DNA of 64,000 bases from Polyangiaceae bacterium (GCA_025937895.1 JAICQL010000004.1:33699-97698), one strand, 5' to 3'. Shown: positions 28,100-37,408, counted from the stretch's first letter. The notes: generated by a model from the letters alone, not told the origin. Numbers and translations are program-made.

Positions 28100-29053
28100 C
28101 TACAGCCGGGTGAGCGTGTTGATGCTCACGTGAGGCCAGGCGATCAGGCCCGGCATGCCGTCGTCGCGAGGGAAGAACTCCAGCATGACGATCTGCAGGT
28201 ACTGCAGCCTCATCTTGGGCCGGCCTTGTGCATCGCGTTCGGCCAGCTCCTGGATCCAGAAGAGCGAGCGCATCTGTGCGGCGTTTGCCTGCTTGTGGAT
28301 GAAGGGGGTGTTAGCGATGCCGCCCGTGGACACGGTGGTGGACACATCCAGCTGAGTCGTCTTCACGATCTCCACGTCCTGGTTGGCCGCCTCCAGCAGC
28401 TTGTAGGGCTCGACCGGATCGAACACGCCCTGGAACGGATGCGCGTGGAAGTGCTGGTACGGTGCCAGGTACGCGCTGTCGAGCAGCGGCGGACCGCCGA
28501 TGGGCAGGCCGCTGATGCGCGGAATGTCGGGCGGCCCTGCGATGGTCTGGCTCGTGCCCAGCGCCAGAACGGAGTCTCCGTGTGGCACGGTCGACAGGCG
28601 GGCCACATCGAGCCCCTCCGTGGTCTGGTTCTTCATGTGGATCCACAGGCCCGGCTCGTGGTGGATGGCCGCGCCGCGCGGGCCTTCCTGTCCGCTCTCG
28701 GGAAAGTCCGCCGCCTCGATCTGGTGGATGGACTGCCGGTAGTCGAGCGTGACCGAGAACTGGTCCGTCTGCTCCACCCCGCGGCCCTCGATGCCGCGGT
28801 TAGGTACGGCCTTGTCCACCAGCGAGAAGCTGATCGTCTCGTTGTACTGGTTGAGCAGCAGCCGGTAGTTGATGTTCGGCGTCTTGAAGGGGAGGGCGAT
28901 CAGGTTCCAGCCACGCCCGGGGAGCGACGGCTCGTTTGCCCACTTGCCGGGCAGCTCCGCGAGCGGGCCCAGATCCGGGTCCCCGGGCTCCGCGGCTTGC
29001 TTGATGCGGCGGCCCGGAGTGACCAGTTGCTCGAGGTGCTTGGGGTTTGACAT
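28100..29053 (-). CDS. heme-binding-like beta-barrel protein (last gene of the sugar-oxidation run)
   Basis: About 317 residues from the ATG at 29053, which follows AAAGGAG by 9 nt. The opening GPLAELPGKWANEPSLPG and the later AAIHHEPGLWIH and TVPHGDSVLALG resemble a group of bacterial and fungal proteins named heme-binding (nitrobindin/lipocalin-like barrel) by automated annotation; His residues in these stretches are the candidates for a ligand. No signal peptide. It starts 41 bp after the GH63-like glucosidase gene. The role in sugar oxidation is inference; it might bind heme, a hydrophobic ligand or the substrate. Confidence 0.6.
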   Translation of the reverse strand: MSNPKHLEQLVTPGRRIKQAAEPGDPDLGPLAELPGKWANEPSLPGRGWNLIALPFKTPNINYRLLLNQYNETISFSLVDKAVPNRGIEGRGVEQTDQFSVTLDYRQSIHQIEAADFPESGQEGPRGAAIHHEPGLWIHMKNQTTEGLDVARLSTVPHGDSVLALGTSQTIAGPPDIPRISGLPIGGPPLLDSAYLAPYQHFHAHPFQGVFDPVEPYKLLEAANQDVEIVKTTQLDVSTTVSTGGIANTPFIHKQANAAQMRSLFWIQELAERDAQGRPKMRLQYLQIVMLEFFPRDDGMPGLIAWPHVSINTLTRL

Positions 29054-29094
29054 GTGCTCGTTCTCCTTTGTCGCTGGTGACCGGTGCTGCGCGC

Positions 29095-31845
29095 TCACTC
29101 CGCGGCAGCGCGCTGCCCTGATGCAGGTGCGTCGCTCGCGGCGCGCAGCGGCTCGCGGCCCTGCCAGCTGGCTTGCTGGGTGATCAGCTTGGCGACCAGG
29201 CTGGTCCAGCCCGTCTGGTGAGACGCGCCCAGCCCCGCGCCGTTGTCGCCGTGGAAGTATTCGAAGAACAGGATGTTGTCCTTCCAGCTCGGATCCTCTT
29301 GCAGCCGGGTCACGCCGCCGTAGCAGGGGCGGCGGCCATCGGCGCCGGGCTCGAACGTGGCGATGAGCCGCTGCGAGAGCTCACTCGCCACTTGCCACAA
29401 GGTCTGCGGCGTCTGCCCGGGCCGCTCCAGCCGGAAGTCCTCCCCCAGCACGTAGTCGTAGCGCTGCAGCGCCTCGATCAGCAGATAGTTGATCGGGAAC
29501 CAGACGGGCCCGCGCCAGTTCGAGTTGCCGCCAAAATCCCGGGTAACGGACTCGGCGGGCGCGTACCGCAGCTCGAAGCTCTGATCGGCCAGCTGCATGT
29601 AATACGGGTTCTGCTCGTGATACCTGGACAGCGAGCGAATACCGTACGGCCCCAGAAACTCGTTTGGATCGAGCATGCGCGCCAGCAAGCTCTTCGCTCG
29701 CTCGGGGCTGACCAGGTAGAGCAGGACGCGCCCGGCGGTGGTGTTCACCTTGGCGGAGGGCCCGGCGTCCGTCAGATCCACCACCTGGCTGATCACCGCG
29801 CGGTGCGTCTTCAGGAAGGCCTGGAAGCGCTCACCGAAGGCGCCGGAGTCCGGATCGAGTAGCTCGGCCGGGAAAGAGTCCACAGCGAGCAGCGGCAGCA
29901 GCCCGACGAGCGAGCGCACCTTCACGCGCTCGGTGCGCCCATCGGGATGCTCGAGCACGTCGTAGAAGAAGCGATCTTGCTCGTCCCAGAGCTGGGCTTC
30001 CGGCGTGCCATCACCGAAGGAGTTCAGCGCATCGGCGATGAGCACGAAGTTCTGGAAAAACTTGAACGCGAGCTCGTGGTACGCTGGCTCGGTCTGCGCC
30101 AGCTCCAGCGCCATGCGCAGCATCATCAGCGAGAACAGCCCCATCCAGCTGGTGGCATCGGACTGGAACAGCTGGTAGCCCGGCGGCAAGCGGTTCCGAT
30201 CGAACGGACCGATGTTGTCCAGACCGAGGAAGCCGCCGCTGAACAGGTTGTCGCCGCCCGGATCCTTGCGGTTCGTCCACCAGGTGAAGTAGACGAGCGA
30301 GCGCTGGAAGATCTCCTGCAAGAAGGCGCGGTCGGGCTTGCCCGACATCTTTGCGTCCATGTTGTAGACGCGCCAGGCGGCCCAGGCGTGGAGCGGCGGG
30401 TTGACGTCGTCGAACGCCCACTCGTACGCGGGCAGCTGCCCGTTGGGGTTCACGTACCAGTCGCGCGCGATCAGCTGCAGCTGCTCCTTGGCAAACTGCG
30501 GGTCGAGCAAGGTGAGGGGCAGCGCCTGCAGACACAGGTCCCAGTTGGCAAAGCCCCAGGGGTACTCCCAGCCGTCGGGCGGCGATAACACGTCGCTGGC
30601 AAAGAAGTGCCGCCACTTTGCGTTGCGCCCCTGCTGCCGCTCGGCGGGCGGCGGCGGCTGCCCCGGATCGCCGTCGAGCCAGGCCGAGACGCAGTAGCGA
30701 TAGTATTGCTTGCTCCAGACCATGCCCGCCAGGGCCTGGCGCAGGATCTGCTTGTGGCTGTCCGGGGCCTGATCGAGTGGCAGCTGCGCGTAGAAGGCGT
30801 CCGCCTCCTGCTTGCGAGCGGCAAAGACCTGGCCTGAAGCTGGGGTCTGCTGGGTGACCAGCGAGTCCTCCACCAGCCGCAGCTCGAGCACCCGCGTCTC
30901 GCCGGGCGCGAGCTGCAGGCGATAGACGAGCGAGGCCTTCGTGCGTGGGCCGCTGCGCGCGATCTTCGCCGAGCGGTCTGCCCCACTGGGGTTGACGATG
31001 TAGTCGTTGATGGCGTCTTTCGGATAGGGAGTGGTGCTCTGCGCGCCCCACAGCCTCTCCGCATTCGACTCGTTGTCGGCGAACAGCAGCTCATCCGGCT
31101 GCGGCCCGAGCAGCGACATGCTGGGCAGCCCGCTCGCTCCGGAGGCCTGCAGGCGCACGCCGCTGCCGCCTGCGGGCAAGGAGCCCTGTACGATCTGCGG
31201 CTTCTCGCTGCCCGGCTCCCAGGACCAGGTGTTGCGCCACCACAACGTGGGCAGGAGGCAGAGCTGCGCCGCGGCAGGCCCGCGGTTGGTGATCTCCAGG
31301 CGGATCAGCGTGTCGCCTGGCGCGCGCTTGGCGTACTCCACCCGCACGTCCCAGTGGCCCTGGTCGAAGACGCCCGTGTCCATCAGCTCGTATTCAAAGC
31401 TGCTGGGCCACTGCTGGCGCCGGGCGTTCTCCGCCACGAGATCGGAGTAGGGGAAGGCTGCCTGCGGGTACTTGTACACGCCGCGCAGGTAGGAGGCGGA
31501 GGGCGTGGCATCCTCGTAGAACCAGTACTCCTTGACGTCTTCCCCGTGGTTGCCCTCGGCGTTGGTCAAGCCGAAGTAGCGCTCCTTGAGGATGGGATCC
31601 TTGCCGTTCCACAGCGCCAGGGCAAAGCACAGCCGCTGCTGATCGTCGCAGATGCCCAGGATGCCGTCTTCGCCCCAGCGGTAGGCGCGCGAGCGCGCGT
31701 GATCATGCGGCAGGTAATTCCAGGCGTCCCCGCTCGCGCTGTAGTCCTCGCGCACCGTGCCCCACTGCCGCTCGCTGAGGTAAGGCCCCCAGGCAAGCCA
31801 CCGCTGGCGGTCCGTGCCCCCGATTCGCTGTCTCTCGGCGTCCAT
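29095..31845 (-). CDS. GH63-like glucosidase (MGH1-type catalytic domain)
   Basis: About 916 residues. The N-terminal stretch GPYLSERQWGTVREDYS then WNYLPHDHARSRAYRWGEDG is diagnostic for a bacterial family annotated as glucosidase/GH63-related, with an (alpha/alpha)6 barrel in the C-terminal half (NWRGPVWFPINYLL, and FFEYFHGDNGAGLGASHQTG near the end). GH63 enzymes are inverting alpha-glucosidases; substrates of this bacterial branch are not established. I prefer the ATG at 31845, preceded by GGAG at 7 nt; a GTG at 31869 overlaps the stop of the upstream gene. No signal peptide, so intracellular. It forms part of the minus-strand run 40277 to 28100. Confidence 0.82.
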   Translation of the reverse strand: MDAERQRIGGTDRQRWLAWGPYLSERQWGTVREDYSASGDAWNYLPHDHARSRAYRWGEDGILGICDDQQRLCFALALWNGKDPILKERYFGLTNAEGNHGEDVKEYWFYEDATPSASYLRGVYKYPQAAFPYSDLVAENARRQQWPSSFEYELMDTGVFDQGHWDVRVEYAKRAPGDTLIRLEITNRGPAAAQLCLLPTLWWRNTWSWEPGSEKPQIVQGSLPAGGSGVRLQASGASGLPSMSLLGPQPDELLFADNESNAERLWGAQSTTPYPKDAINDYIVNPSGADRSAKIARSGPRTKASLVYRLQLAPGETRVLELRLVEDSLVTQQTPASGQVFAARKQEADAFYAQLPLDQAPDSHKQILRQALAGMVWSKQYYRYCVSAWLDGDPGQPPPPAERQQGRNAKWRHFFASDVLSPPDGWEYPWGFANWDLCLQALPLTLLDPQFAKEQLQLIARDWYVNPNGQLPAYEWAFDDVNPPLHAWAAWRVYNMDAKMSGKPDRAFLQEIFQRSLVYFTWWTNRKDPGGDNLFSGGFLGLDNIGPFDRNRLPPGYQLFQSDATSWMGLFSLMMLRMALELAQTEPAYHELAFKFFQNFVLIADALNSFGDGTPEAQLWDEQDRFFYDVLEHPDGRTERVKVRSLVGLLPLLAVDSFPAELLDPDSGAFGERFQAFLKTHRAVISQVVDLTDAGPSAKVNTTAGRVLLYLVSPERAKSLLARMLDPNEFLGPYGIRSLSRYHEQNPYYMQLADQSFELRYAPAESVTRDFGGNSNWRGPVWFPINYLLIEALQRYDYVLGEDFRLERPGQTPQTLWQVASELSQRLIATFEPGADGRRPCYGGVTRLQEDPSWKDNILFFEYFHGDNGAGLGASHQTGWTSLVAKLITQQASWQGREPLRAASDAPASGQRAAAE

Positions 31846-31865
31846 GCTCATGCTCCAGTACCCGT

Positions 31866-32969
31866 TCACTCGGCCGCGGCAGTGTCGCGCGTGCCGCCCG
31901 TCCCCAGCTCGATCGTGCCGCTGGCGGCGGCAGCATCGTCCGCTGCTGCGCGCTCCAGCCTGGCAAACTCTGCCCGCAGCTTGCGCAGCGAGCCGCGCGC
32001 CACGTCATATGCGCTCGGCCCGGTGCCAGCAGGGTCCATGCCGGGGATCCAGTACTTGCGGCGGCTCAGGCGCAGGCCCGCGGCAAAGTCGGGCACCGCG
32101 TTGAAGATCTCGATCGCCACCGGGCCCGCGTAGCGCGCGAGCAGCGGCTGGAAGAGGGGCTCCCACGGCAGCCAGCTCGCCTCCAGGCCGCCGCGGTCGG
32201 GCGGGGAGGCTTGCACGTAGTGCAATCGCCCTGCCTCCGACAGCTCCGCCACCTGCTGCGCGAACGCCTCGGGCCCGTCGCCGTCCAGCGTCTCGTGCGC
32301 GCTGTCGATGATGGCCCCGATCTGGGTGCAGCGCACCGAGCGCAGGAAGGGCAGGAGCTGCGACAGCTTGTTCGGGCCCGGCGTCTCCCAGTGACTGATG
32401 GGCTCGATCGCGACCTTCACGCCCAGGGCGCGCGCGTGCTCACCCAGCTCTTCCAGCACGGCGGCGGCGAGCTGGTAGCGCTCTGCCAGCTCTGCCTGCA
32501 GCGCGTCGCTCCACACGCCGTCGCCATTGGGCGCCGAGCGCACAAAGGCGCCATACGGGATCACCAGGGGGCCCATCATGATCTCACCGCGCAGCGCCGC
32601 CGTGATCTCCACCCGCGAGCGCAGGAACTCCAGCGCAGCACGCCGGGTGCATGGGGCGTGCGAGCTGGGGTCGAGGCTGGGGGTGGCGCCCACGTTGGTG
32701 GCCAGCGCCAGGCCTGCCAGACCGTTTGCGTCCATCTCGTTGCGCAGCGAGGCGTACGCCTGCAGCTCGTCCGCATAGCTCGGGTAGGCGGTCGCCACCT
32801 CTGCGCCGCGGCCCAGGTGCAGCTCGAAGCCCGCGTAGCCATACTCGGCCAGCACCTTCATGTGCTCCAGGTACGAGGCCCGAACGCGCGCGTCGTACAG
32901 GCGCGTGCTCGAGTCGAACATGAAGAAGCTGAAATAGATCGGGCGTTCCTTGGTCACGGCAGGCTCCAC
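31866..32969 (-). CDS. TIM-barrel sugar phosphate isomerase/epimerase family protein
   Basis: 367 residues of the xylose-isomerase-like/AP-endonuclease-2 fold. Candidate metal ligands are the Glu in VAIEPISHWE, the Asp and His in IIDSAHE, the His in LHYVQAS and the Glu in VAIEIFNA, the usual E-D-H-E set of D-tagatose/psicose 3-epimerases and related lyases. The C-terminal 40 residues are Ala/Thr-rich. The substrate may be a keto-sugar produced by the dehydrogenases of the same run (inference). It starts 12 bp after the IolE-like gene and its end overlaps the possible GTG start of the glucosidase gene. Confidence 0.78.
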   Translation of the reverse strand: MEPAVTKERPIYFSFFMFDSSTRLYDARVRASYLEHMKVLAEYGYAGFELHLGRGAEVATAYPSYADELQAYASLRNEMDANGLAGLALATNVGATPSLDPSSHAPCTRRAALEFLRSRVEITAALRGEIMMGPLVIPYGAFVRSAPNGDGVWSDALQAELAERYQLAAAVLEELGEHARALGVKVAIEPISHWETPGPNKLSQLLPFLRSVRCTQIGAIIDSAHETLDGDGPEAFAQQVAELSEAGRLHYVQASPPDRGGLEASWLPWEPLFQPLLARYAGPVAIEIFNAVPDFAAGLRLSRRKYWIPGMDPAGTGPSAYDVARGSLRKLRAEFARLERAAADDAAAASGTIELGTGGTRDTAAAE

Positions 32970-32981
32970 CTGGATCTTCCT

Positions 32982-33902
32982 TCAGAGCCCCGTGGTCTCG
33001 CGCAGGTACTCGCGAGCCATCTTGGCGTACCGCAGCGGCGGCGCCTTCGCCGGATCCTGCTCGGCCTCCACCACCAGCCAGCCGCCGAAGCCCTTGCTGG
33101 CCAGCGCCCGCAGGATGCGGCCGAAGTCCAGGCAGCCCTCGCGATCCCCCGGCACCGTGAACACGCCCGCCAGGATCGCCTCCTTGAATGACATGTTCTC
33201 TTTCAGGGCGCGATCCATCACAGGCTGGCGGATGTTCTTCAGGTGCACGTGCTTGATGCGATCGCTGTAGCGCTCGATGAACTCCAGGTTGTCACCGCCA
33301 GCGAAGTGCAGGTGACCGGTGTCGAGGCACAGGGAGACCAGGTTGGGATCCGTCAGCTCGGCCAGGCGCGCCACGTGTTCCATGGTCATCACGCCGGTGC
33401 CCATGTGATGGTGGTAACACATCTTGATGTCGTGCTTCTTGGCCTTGGCCCCGAGCGTGTTCAGGCCATCGCCCAGGCGGCGCCACTGCTCGTCGCTGAA
33501 ACACGGAGCGTTCGGCACCAGCGCGATCGGCTGCTGGTGCGAGGAGTGCCCCAGCTCGGCCAGCACCATGTCCCCGCTGCGCATCTTCAGCAGGAAGTCG
33601 ATCTCCCTGTCGAAGCTGGCCAGGGTCTGCTCGTACATGGACTGGATGGTGAAATACGTGCTCACCCACGGCTCGGACATCGAAAGGCCGCGCAGCTCCA
33701 GCTCCGCCTTCAGCTTCTCCGGGTTCTGCGGGTACTTGTGCCCGCGGCTGCAGCCGGCGAAACCAGCCAGTGCCATCTCGCTCACGATCTGGCCGAAGGG
33801 GATGCCGATGTCGATGTCGAGGAAGTCGTCGTTCGCCCACAGCGTGGGGGTGACGCCAAAACGGACTTGGCCCGGGGGAAACAGAGGTTGTTGCTTGTTC
33901 AT
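32982..33902 (-). CDS. iolE: IolE-like inosose (2-keto-myo-inositol) dehydratase
   Basis: 306 residues. Similarity to IolE is extensive: FGVTPTLWANDD at the start, EMALAGFAGCSRGHKYP, CYHHHMGTGVMT, SLCLDTGHLHFAGGDN, RIKHVHLKNIR, AGVFTVPGDREGCLDF and GWLVVEAEQDP. IolE dehydrates scyllo-inosose (a keto-inositol) in myo-inositol catabolism using a divalent metal. No other iol genes (iolG, iolC, iolD, iolB) are in the window. The neighbours are FAD/Fe-S polyol or sugar dehydrogenases, so it may act on a keto-sugar or keto-inositol made by them. GGAG 8 nt before the ATG supports the start. Confidence 0.75.
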   Translation of the reverse strand: MNKQQPLFPPGQVRFGVTPTLWANDDFLDIDIGIPFGQIVSEMALAGFAGCSRGHKYPQNPEKLKAELELRGLSMSEPWVSTYFTIQSMYEQTLASFDREIDFLLKMRSGDMVLAELGHSSHQQPIALVPNAPCFSDEQWRRLGDGLNTLGAKAKKHDIKMCYHHHMGTGVMTMEHVARLAELTDPNLVSLCLDTGHLHFAGGDNLEFIERYSDRIKHVHLKNIRQPVMDRALKENMSFKEAILAGVFTVPGDREGCLDFGRILRALASKGFGGWLVVEAEQDPAKAPPLRYAKMAREYLRETTGL

Positions 33903-33972
33903 CGATCGCTCCTGCGCTGGCTCGAGGTCATCTGGGTCATTGGGTCATCTGGCTATGGGTTCGCGTGCACGG

Positions 33973-34473
33973 TTACAGCAGCTTGGCCGGGAAGCGCCGC
34001 GCCGCCGTCTCCGAGCCTGCGTCCAGGCCAGGGATGCGCGGCGGTGTCGCCCACGAGCCATAGCCGGGCGCCTTCGCGCCGGGCGGGTGCGCGCCGGCGG
34101 CCTTCCAGAGCAGGCCCTCCATGTACGCGGTGGCGTTCGGGGTGAAGGTCACGTCCTTCGGCCGAGCGCCGTAGGCGTCCGTCCAGTCGCGGGGCAGCTG
34201 GTACCAGATGCCGATGTACCAGAGCTTGACGATGTTGCGCGCCACCGGCCCCAGCTTCTCGGAGCCGAAGATGCGGCGGCGGAGTTGCTCTCGGCGCTCC
34301 GCCTCGGTGCCGCCCGCGAGCTCACGATAAGCGCCGAGCAGCTCCGCGACGATGTCGCGGCCCACGATCTCCTCCACCGTCTGCAGGTACGTGTCGGTCA
34401 AGCCGGTGCCCTCCAGCTCGAACGGCTTGAATGCAGTGATCTCGGCGGACAGGGCCAGGAACGTGGCTCTCAT
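33973..34473 (-). CDS. small subunit of FAD-dependent sugar/polyol dehydrogenase (copy 2)
   Basis: 166 residues of the FAD-SLDH small-subunit family (sorbitol, glucose and fructose dehydrogenase complexes). Typical stretches are GPVARNIVKLWYIGIWYQLP and GAHPPGAKAPGYGSWATPP. In known complexes this subunit stabilises the GMC-type large subunit and often carries a Tat signal for both; none is visible here. Its start overlaps the stop of the ferritin-like gene by 4 bp (ATGA). Confidence 0.82.
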   Translation of the reverse strand: MRATFLALSAEITAFKPFELEGTGLTDTYLQTVEEIVGRDIVAELLGAYRELAGGTEAERREQLRRRIFGSEKLGPVARNIVKLWYIGIWYQLPRDWTDAYGARPKDVTFTPNATAYMEGLLWKAAGAHPPGAKAPGYGSWATPPRIPGLDAGSETAARRFPAKLL

Positions 34474-35534
34474 GGCGCCCTCCGCTCACCCGCACCGGCC
34501 ACCTCGAAGGTGGGGGCCGCCGTGCCATCCGTGCCCGGCAGCGGGTTGCGCATCAGCTGCAGCATGCCGTCGCGCAGGCGGAACATCTCCGGTACGGCCT
34601 CCAGCAGCTTCTGCGGCTGCCCGTCATAGGCCGCCGTGAGCAGGCCGAGGAAGCGCGCGTACTGATGGTTGAAGTCGAGCGCGGCCTGCTTCAGCTCGGG
34701 CGAGCCGTCGTAGTTGCTGACCTTGGCGTTGGTCTGGAGTGGGTACACCGCGTCCCAGTCCACCTCGAAGCTCGGCCCCGTCGGCTGGTGCGGCTCGTCG
34801 CACTTCTGGTAATAGCGGCCCTTCAGCAGCTGATCGAAGCGATAGTAGTGGGCGAGCTCCTTCTCCTTGTCGTAGATGCCGCCGCCCAGGCCCTCGCCCT
34901 GACCGATGATGAGCTCGATCGCCGCCGTGGCCGAGCGCATGTCGGTCACCACGTGCACCTCACCGCCGCCCGAGTAGTAGTACTCTGGCCCGACCTGGCG
35001 CTTCGGGTCGCCGCAGAACAGCGCGTCGCCGTGCTGCTGGTGCAGGTACACGAAGCCGCGGCGGATCTCCTCGTAGAACTCGCCGATGCTGTAGTACGAT
35101 TCTTCGCTGCTCTCGGGCGCGGCAGCCAGCAGCATGCGATGGCCCCTGCGCAGCTTGCGGTGGCCCTCGGACGGGGCCTTGCCGGGGCGCTCGATCTTCA
35201 GGAAGGTCTCGATCGCCGAGCGCGAGAAGCGCTCGAGCGACACCTGAAAGTCGCGCTCGCCGTCGGGCAGGTACGCCGGGTACTCCGGCACGAAGTCGGG
35301 GGCGGTCAGGTTGACCTGACCGCCGATGGCGTTCATCAGGTTGGCTGCCAGGGTCAGGTGCAGCATCTCCTCCACCACCACCACGCGCAGGATGTGCACG
35401 GCGTCGGGGTTGGTGCCGGGGTGGATGGAGTACAGCGCGGTCAGGTAGGGCGGGATCGTCGCGTGCTCCAGCTGCAGGGCGCGATACAGGTATCCCTTCA
35501 GGCAATCGATGGTCTTGATGCTCGTCGCAGTCAT
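34470..35534 (-). CDS. ferritin-like protein of the VioB/RebD (iminophenyl-pyruvate dimer synthase) domain family
   Basis: 354 residues. The four-helix ferritin-like domain is recognised by LEHATIPPYLTALYSI near residues 22-37 and VVVEEMLHLTLAANLMNAIG at 52-71, giving the paired Glu/ExxH iron-site pattern. Similar domains occur in VioB and RebD, but they also exist as stand-alone proteins of unknown role. No indole-biosynthesis genes are nearby, so a violacein-type function is unlikely. The central part contains HHQ/HGD and Tyr-rich segments. It sits between a GMC large subunit (23 bp upstream) and a small subunit (4-bp overlap), which suggests a redox partner or maturation role (inference). 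Confidence 0.75.
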   Translation of the reverse strand: MTATSIKTIDCLKGYLYRALQLEHATIPPYLTALYSIHPGTNPDAVHILRVVVVEEMLHLTLAANLMNAIGGQVNLTAPDFVPEYPAYLPDGERDFQVSLERFSRSAIETFLKIERPGKAPSEGHRKLRRGHRMLLAAAPESSEESYYSIGEFYEEIRRGFVYLHQQHGDALFCGDPKRQVGPEYYYSGGGEVHVVTDMRSATAAIELIIGQGEGLGGGIYDKEKELAHYYRFDQLLKGRYYQKCDEPHQPTGPSFEVDWDAVYPLQTNAKVSNYDGSPELKQAALDFNHQYARFLGLLTAAYDGQPQKLLEAVPEMFRLRDGMLQLMRNPLPGTDGTAAPTFEVAGAGERRAP

Positions 35535-35557
35535 GAGTTCCTCCAGGCGCTGCTTCT

Positions 35558-37408
35558 TCAGGAGAGCTGCGCGATCATCGCCCTGGCGCTCCGGTAGCAG
35601 AGCGCCGCGAGCGTTAGCGTGATGTTGGCCGTGCCGATCGATGGCATGCTGCCGCCGCCGACGAGATACAGGTTGTCGTGATCCCAGGAGCGCTGGTCCA
35701 CGTTCACCACCGAGCTGCGCCGGTCGGTGCCCATGATGTGGGTGCCCGCCAGGTGGTTGCCGCCGCGGATGGCGAAGCCTTCGCCTTCGTACGTCACGTA
35801 GCCGAAGTCGGACGGGTCGTACGCCGTGTGATCCGCGGCGCCCAGGCGCTGGAACACGAGGCGCGCGAAGCGGCGCGCGTAGGCCGCGCCGCGCAGCGTG
35901 TACTCCGGTACGCTGTAGGAGATGACCGGCCGCATGTTGCCGAGCGCGTCGGTGTAGCTCGGGTCCACGGTGACCCTGTTGCTCTCGCTGGGCAGCACCT
36001 CGATCATGAACGCCAGCAAGAGCTGGCGGCTGATCTTGTCTGCCAGCTGGTAGCGCAGGCGATCGCCGAACTGGTTGTGGTCGTCCACCAGGCTCAGCAG
36101 GTCCGACGCGGGTGAGCCCACCGCCCAGCCCCAGCCGTCATTGTGGATGTCCACGCTGAAGGCCGCCTGGCGCCTGCGGAAGGAGCCGCCGCGCAGCTCG
36201 ACGATGCCACCGGTGACGTTGGTGCCACGCATGGTGCCGCACAGCTGCGGCATCAGCCCCCAGTTGAGCAGGTAGGCGTGGTCCATCAGGTTGCGCCCGA
36301 CCAGCCCGCTGCTGCTCGGCAGGTCAGAGGCCAGCAGCAAGCGCGCGTTCTCGATGGCGTTGGTGCTGAGCACGAACAGCTTGCCGCGCACGATGCCCGT
36401 CTCGAAGGCGGGCGAGGAGGGGTCGGCGTAGCGCTTGACCTCGATGTGGCTGACCCGCCCGCTCGCGGGATCCACGTGCACCCGCGAGGCCACCGCCTGC
36501 GCCAGGATCTCCACGCGGCCCGTCTGCAGCGCCTTGGCCAGCGTCTTGCCCGCGTGATACTTGGCCTGCACCGGGCAGATGGGCACGCAGTTGTTGTTGC
36601 CCTGGCAGCGCCCGCCCTCTTCCGTCTGGTGAGTGCTCACGGCGCCCACCGGGCGGAAGCCCCTGTTGCCGTCGTACTTGGGGTTCGGGATACCGTTGCG
36701 GCCCTGGGGAAAGCTGCGGACCCGCAGCTCGTAGCTCTGGCCGTCGAGCTCCACGCTGGTGCCGCGGATGCCCTCATCCACCTTCTGATCCAGGTAGGAG
36801 AGCGGCATCGCGTGCATCGGAAACACGTAGTCGGGCGCGAAGCGCAGGCCGAGATAGCGCTGCTCTTCGACGTCCGCCGACACGCCGATCTCGCGCTCGG
36901 CGAGCTGGTAGTAGGGCTCGAGCGCGTCGTAGTCGATCGGCCAGTTCTCGCCCTGGCCGAAGCGGCTGCGCATCTCGAAGTCCTCGGGCAGCATGCGCGG
37001 GGTCTTTGCCTCCCAGTGCATGGTGGTGCCGCCCAGCACGCGCGTGTACGTCGTGTCCGTGGCGAACGGGCCCGTCTGCACCAGATAGCCCGAGGCGTCG
37101 GTCTGGCCCGGGGTGAGCTTGTGCGCGTCCGTGCTGCGCGGCATCGGTGCGTTGGGGTTCTTGGCGTAGGGGGACTGGTTGTCCTTCAGCGCCGTCTGGT
37201 AGAAGCGATTGAGGTAGCGATCGTAGCCGCCGCGGGTCGGATCTTCGGCGGGCCCGGCCTCTATCACCAGCACGCGCTTGCCGGCGCTGCTCAGCTCATG
37301 AGCGATCAGCGCGCCGGAGATACCGGCGCCGACGATCACCGCGTCATACACTTGCTGCTGAACGTGATCGAGCTGCGTCCGCTGCGCAGCGCCCAAAGGG
37401 AATATCAT
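35558..37408 (-). CDS. GMC-type FAD sugar/polyol dehydrogenase large subunit with Fe-S motif (copy 2)
   Basis: 616 residues. The Rossmann FAD motif GAGISG lies at 27-32, followed by VLVIEAGP. At 268-278 the motif CQGNNNCVPIC (CX5CX3C) matches the 3Fe-4S site of bacterial FAD glucose/fructose/glucoside dehydrogenases rather than simple GMC oxidases. Near the C-terminus the active-site His is in LAGTHIMGTD and the second residue in TANITLT (Asn), the His/Asn pair of GMC enzymes. It should oxidise a sugar or cyclitol hydroxyl and pass electrons through the cluster. No Tat or Sec signal is seen. It is followed at 23 bp by the ferritin-like gene. Confidence 0.88.
   Translation of the reverse strand: MIFPLGAAQRTQLDHVQQQVYDAVIVGAGISGALIAHELSSAGKRVLVIEAGPAEDPTRGGYDRYLNRFYQTALKDNQSPYAKNPNAPMPRSTDAHKLTPGQTDASGYLVQTGPFATDTTYTRVLGGTTMHWEAKTPRMLPEDFEMRSRFGQGENWPIDYDALEPYYQLAEREIGVSADVEEQRYLGLRFAPDYVFPMHAMPLSYLDQKVDEGIRGTSVELDGQSYELRVRSFPQGRNGIPNPKYDGNRGFRPVGAVSTHQTEEGGRCQGNNNCVPICPVQAKYHAGKTLAKALQTGRVEILAQAVASRVHVDPASGRVSHIEVKRYADPSSPAFETGIVRGKLFVLSTNAIENARLLLASDLPSSSGLVGRNLMDHAYLLNWGLMPQLCGTMRGTNVTGGIVELRGGSFRRRQAAFSVDIHNDGWGWAVGSPASDLLSLVDDHNQFGDRLRYQLADKISRQLLLAFMIEVLPSESNRVTVDPSYTDALGNMRPVISYSVPEYTLRGAAYARRFARLVFQRLGAADHTAYDPSDFGYVTYEGEGFAIRGGNHLAGTHIMGTDRRSSVVNVDQRSWDHDNLYLVGGGSMPSIGTANITLTLAALCYRSARAMIAQLS

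Noticed and set aside
32982..33902. Canonical myo-inositol (iol) operon
   Set aside because: Only an IolE-like gene is present; the other iol enzymes are absent from the window.
34470..35534. Violacein/rebeccamycin-type biosynthesis cluster
   Set aside because: Only the ferritin-like domain is shared; no tryptophan oxidase, chromopyrrolate or flavin hydroxylase genes are present.
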